Below, one piece after another: positions 5,214 through 6,729 of a stretch of 6,729 bases of DNA. The notes under the pieces are model-generated. The model saw nothing but the letters and a program-made list of their open reading frames with translations. It was not told the origin of the DNA and searched no databases. Location: the NCBI GenBank assembly GCA_015490475.1, contig WFXT01000187.1:1-6729 (forward strand), given 5' to 3'. Positions within the stretch are counted from its first letter, which is position 1, and each line of letters starts with the position of its first letter. This DNA comes from Bacteroidota bacterium. GTDB lineage: Bacteria > Bacteroidota > Bacteroidia > JAADEI01. The translations under genes were made by a program, and so were the position numbers.

Positions 5214-6729
5214 CTACCATTGTCCGAAAGACCATTTCAATTTTAACCAGAATGTTCTTGGTTGCCATGCATTCCCTGGCAAGAAAAATACCGCCTTGTT
5301 GAAAAGATTTGTTATGTAAAATTGCACGTGTAGATTCAATTTAGACATTTCATATCCTATGTAGGCATCAAGATTTTCAAAATTTAATTTGAAAGAATCT
5401 ATCAGTGTTTTAGTATCTGGCACTACAATGCGAAAAGCGTCGTCAATGTTTAATATTGGTGATTGATATTGATATTTTAATCCTGCAGAAATATTATGCC
5501 ATTGAATTTCATAATTTACTTTGACAAGATGCTTGAATCTGAAAGTTAGCCATCTGTCCTGTGGTCTGTCCCCAGGCTTCCAGTTCTTGTTTATTGGCGT
5601 TATGTAGGTGTATCCACCCCACAGACGCATGTAACCTTTTGTGAAATTATATTGACTACCTGCTGATATTTCAGAGCCATATACCAGAGCGTTACTAACA
5701 TTGATAGGTCTGAAACCCAGCACGGGACGGTTCTGAACCCTTTGCACCCCAAACCTGTATTCTACCAAGTCTTCATATTCATACCAAAATCCTGCTATGT
5801 CTATAAAACCCTGAATTTTATCGTCCTTTACCGATATAAGCTGTCTCACGCCTATTTCAGCAGTCCACCCTTTTTCTGGCTTTAATGCCGGTTCGGGAAG
5901 GACATAAATCGGTCCCAACCTATAGTAAGTAAAGAGTTCTGCTATTGAGGGGAATCTGACCCCCTGCCCTAATGATGCACGCAAATATGTGGCTTTTGCC
6001 AATTGTAGATTGCCCCCAGCCCGGAAGACTGGGTATAAAATAACAGGCATTGTATCCACACGATAGCCTTCCAACCTAACGCCAGCGAAAACCCGTAGTT
6101 CTCTATTATTTTTTAGAGGGATGCTTTGTTCACCGTGTGCGTAATAAGCAACATTTAATTGTGTATGTGGTTCTGTGAAGAAAGCTGCTCTATCAATGAA
6201 TCCTTTTATTACCTGAGCACCTGATGTTAACCAGAAAACAGCCTTTTCGGTTATTTCATATTTCCGCTTATATTGATATTCCACAATGACCTGCTTGTGC
6301 TCTTCGGTGTCTCGGGCAGTGTAAAAAAATCGTCCCATTAATTTATGAATACCTCCATTGTGCAAATATGTTATTCGGGGGTCAATTATTGCCTGTCTTA
6401 AATTAGATACAACAATACTTCCGGGAAATGGTATGTAAGCAGAATCAAGGCGCTTCCAGAAAAAAAAGTCTTGTTGCGTACTTTGCAAATAATGACCTGT
6501 TAGCTTTACCTTTATTTTTTTGATTCTTCGTTGCAAGGACAGAATATATCTCTGTCGGCGTGCCCATTCTTCCTTTTTATAGCTGTTAAAATGGTTATAT
6601 TCCCCATAGGCAAGAAACCCTGTTTTATGCAATGTTGTACTTACGGCCCCCTGAAAGCGATAGCCAACCGGAGGGTCCTGCCACCATTTCCAATATGGCA
6701 CAGGAGGATTATCATAAACATATGAAAAA
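5214..6729 (-). CDS. TonB-dependent outer-membrane receptor, C-terminal barrel part (5' end outside the window)
   Basis: The 504 visible residues form the beta-barrel of a TonB-dependent receptor, which takes up a ligand such as a metal chelate, vitamin or glycan across the outer membrane using TonB energy. Numbering from the first visible codon, the signature of the family's barrel domain is at 250-266 (RASLGQGVRFPSIAELF) and 280-293 (PALKPEKGWTAEIG). The last strands carry FYITNLFNKAVFFLPGNAW and the protein ends in KLKWSFGQW, an aromatic C-terminal residue typical of outer-membrane barrel insertion. Alternating, Tyr- and Trp-rich strands fill the rest. The frame runs open through the right edge (FSYVYDNPP before a GTG at 6699-6701), so that GTG is internal and the signal peptide and plug domain are missing. 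The ligand cannot be told from this part. It precedes prpD by 86 bases in the same direction, but that is weak evidence for a shared job. Confidence 0.93.
   Translation of the reverse strand, partial: FSYVYDNPPVPYWKWWQDPPVGYRFQGAVSTTLHKTGFLAYGEYNHFNSYKKEEWARRQRYILSLQRRIKKIKVKLTGHYLQSTQQDFFFWKRLDSAYIPFPGSIVVSNLRQAIIDPRITYLHNGGIHKLMGRFFYTARDTEEHKQVIVEYQYKRKYEITEKAVFWLTSGAQVIKGFIDRAAFFTEPHTQLNVAYYAHGEQSIPLKNNRELRVFAGVRLEGYRVDTMPVILYPVFRAGGNLQLAKATYLRASLGQGVRFPSIAELFTYYRLGPIYVLPEPALKPEKGWTAEIGVRQLISVKDDKIQGFIDIAGFWYEYEDLVEYRFGVQRVQNRPVLGFRPINVSNALVYGSEISAGSQYNFTKGYMRLWGGYTYITPINKNWKPGDRPQDRWLTFRFKHLVKVNYEIQWHNISAGLKYQYQSPILNIDDAFRIVVPDTKTLIDSFKLNFENLDAYIGYEMSKLNLHVQFYITNLFNKAVFFLPGNAWQPRTFWLKLKWSFGQW

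Noticed and set aside
6699..6701. GTG as the start of the TonB receptor
   Set aside because: The frame continues upstream to the window edge with receptor-like sequence, and starting here would leave no signal peptide or plug domain.
1..6729. CRISPR arrays, tRNA or rRNA genes, insertion sequences
   Set aside because: I saw no regularly spaced repeats, no tRNA cloverleaf or rRNA-like stretches, no transposase motifs and no terminal inverted repeats in the window.

Overview
The window looks like chromosomal DNA from a Gram-negative bacterium, most probably of the Bacteroidota or a related group. The evidence is a TonB-dependent outer-membrane receptor, a TAnnTTTG-type promoter element of the Bacteroidota kind, little sign of Shine-Dalgarno sequences, and AT-rich DNA. 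I cannot name a genus. Every gene I can support is read from the minus strand, so transcription runs from the right edge to the left edge.

Right part (5214-6729): the C-terminal part of a TonB-dependent receptor barrel. Its frame is open to the window edge, so the plug domain and true start lie outside. Centre (1681-5127): a tight three-gene methylcitrate-cycle operon in the order prpD, prpB, prpC. prpD and prpB overlap by 4 bases and prpB and prpC by 20 bases. A TAnnTTTG motif lies just before prpD, and a strong intrinsic terminator (1610-1641) closes the operon. Together the three enzymes condense propionyl-CoA with oxaloacetate, dehydrate 2-methylcitrate, and cleave 2-methylisocitrate to pyruvate and succinate. 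The rehydration step must be done by an aconitase encoded elsewhere. No prpE, prpR, acnD or prpF is visible. Sequence style and gene set recall the mmgD-mmgE-yqiQ enzymes of Bacillus more than the prpBCDE operon of enterobacteria.

Left part (1-1509): visibly more AT-rich and holding two genes of unknown function. One (1-673) is cut by the left edge and encodes an apparently exported protein with a clear signal peptide. The other (826-1509) is a 228-codon open frame, very rich in cysteine, that has no ATG, GTG or TTG in its 5' half. An upstream ATG lies in another frame, is followed by a stop, and then by a signal-peptide-like stretch. This pattern suggests a gene broken by a nonsense change plus a frameshift, or an unusual start. 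The two unknown proteins share short collinear motifs (DSIES..Y.S, E..R.I..D.L, then ASC) and may be divergent paralogues. This left region is the least explained part of the window.
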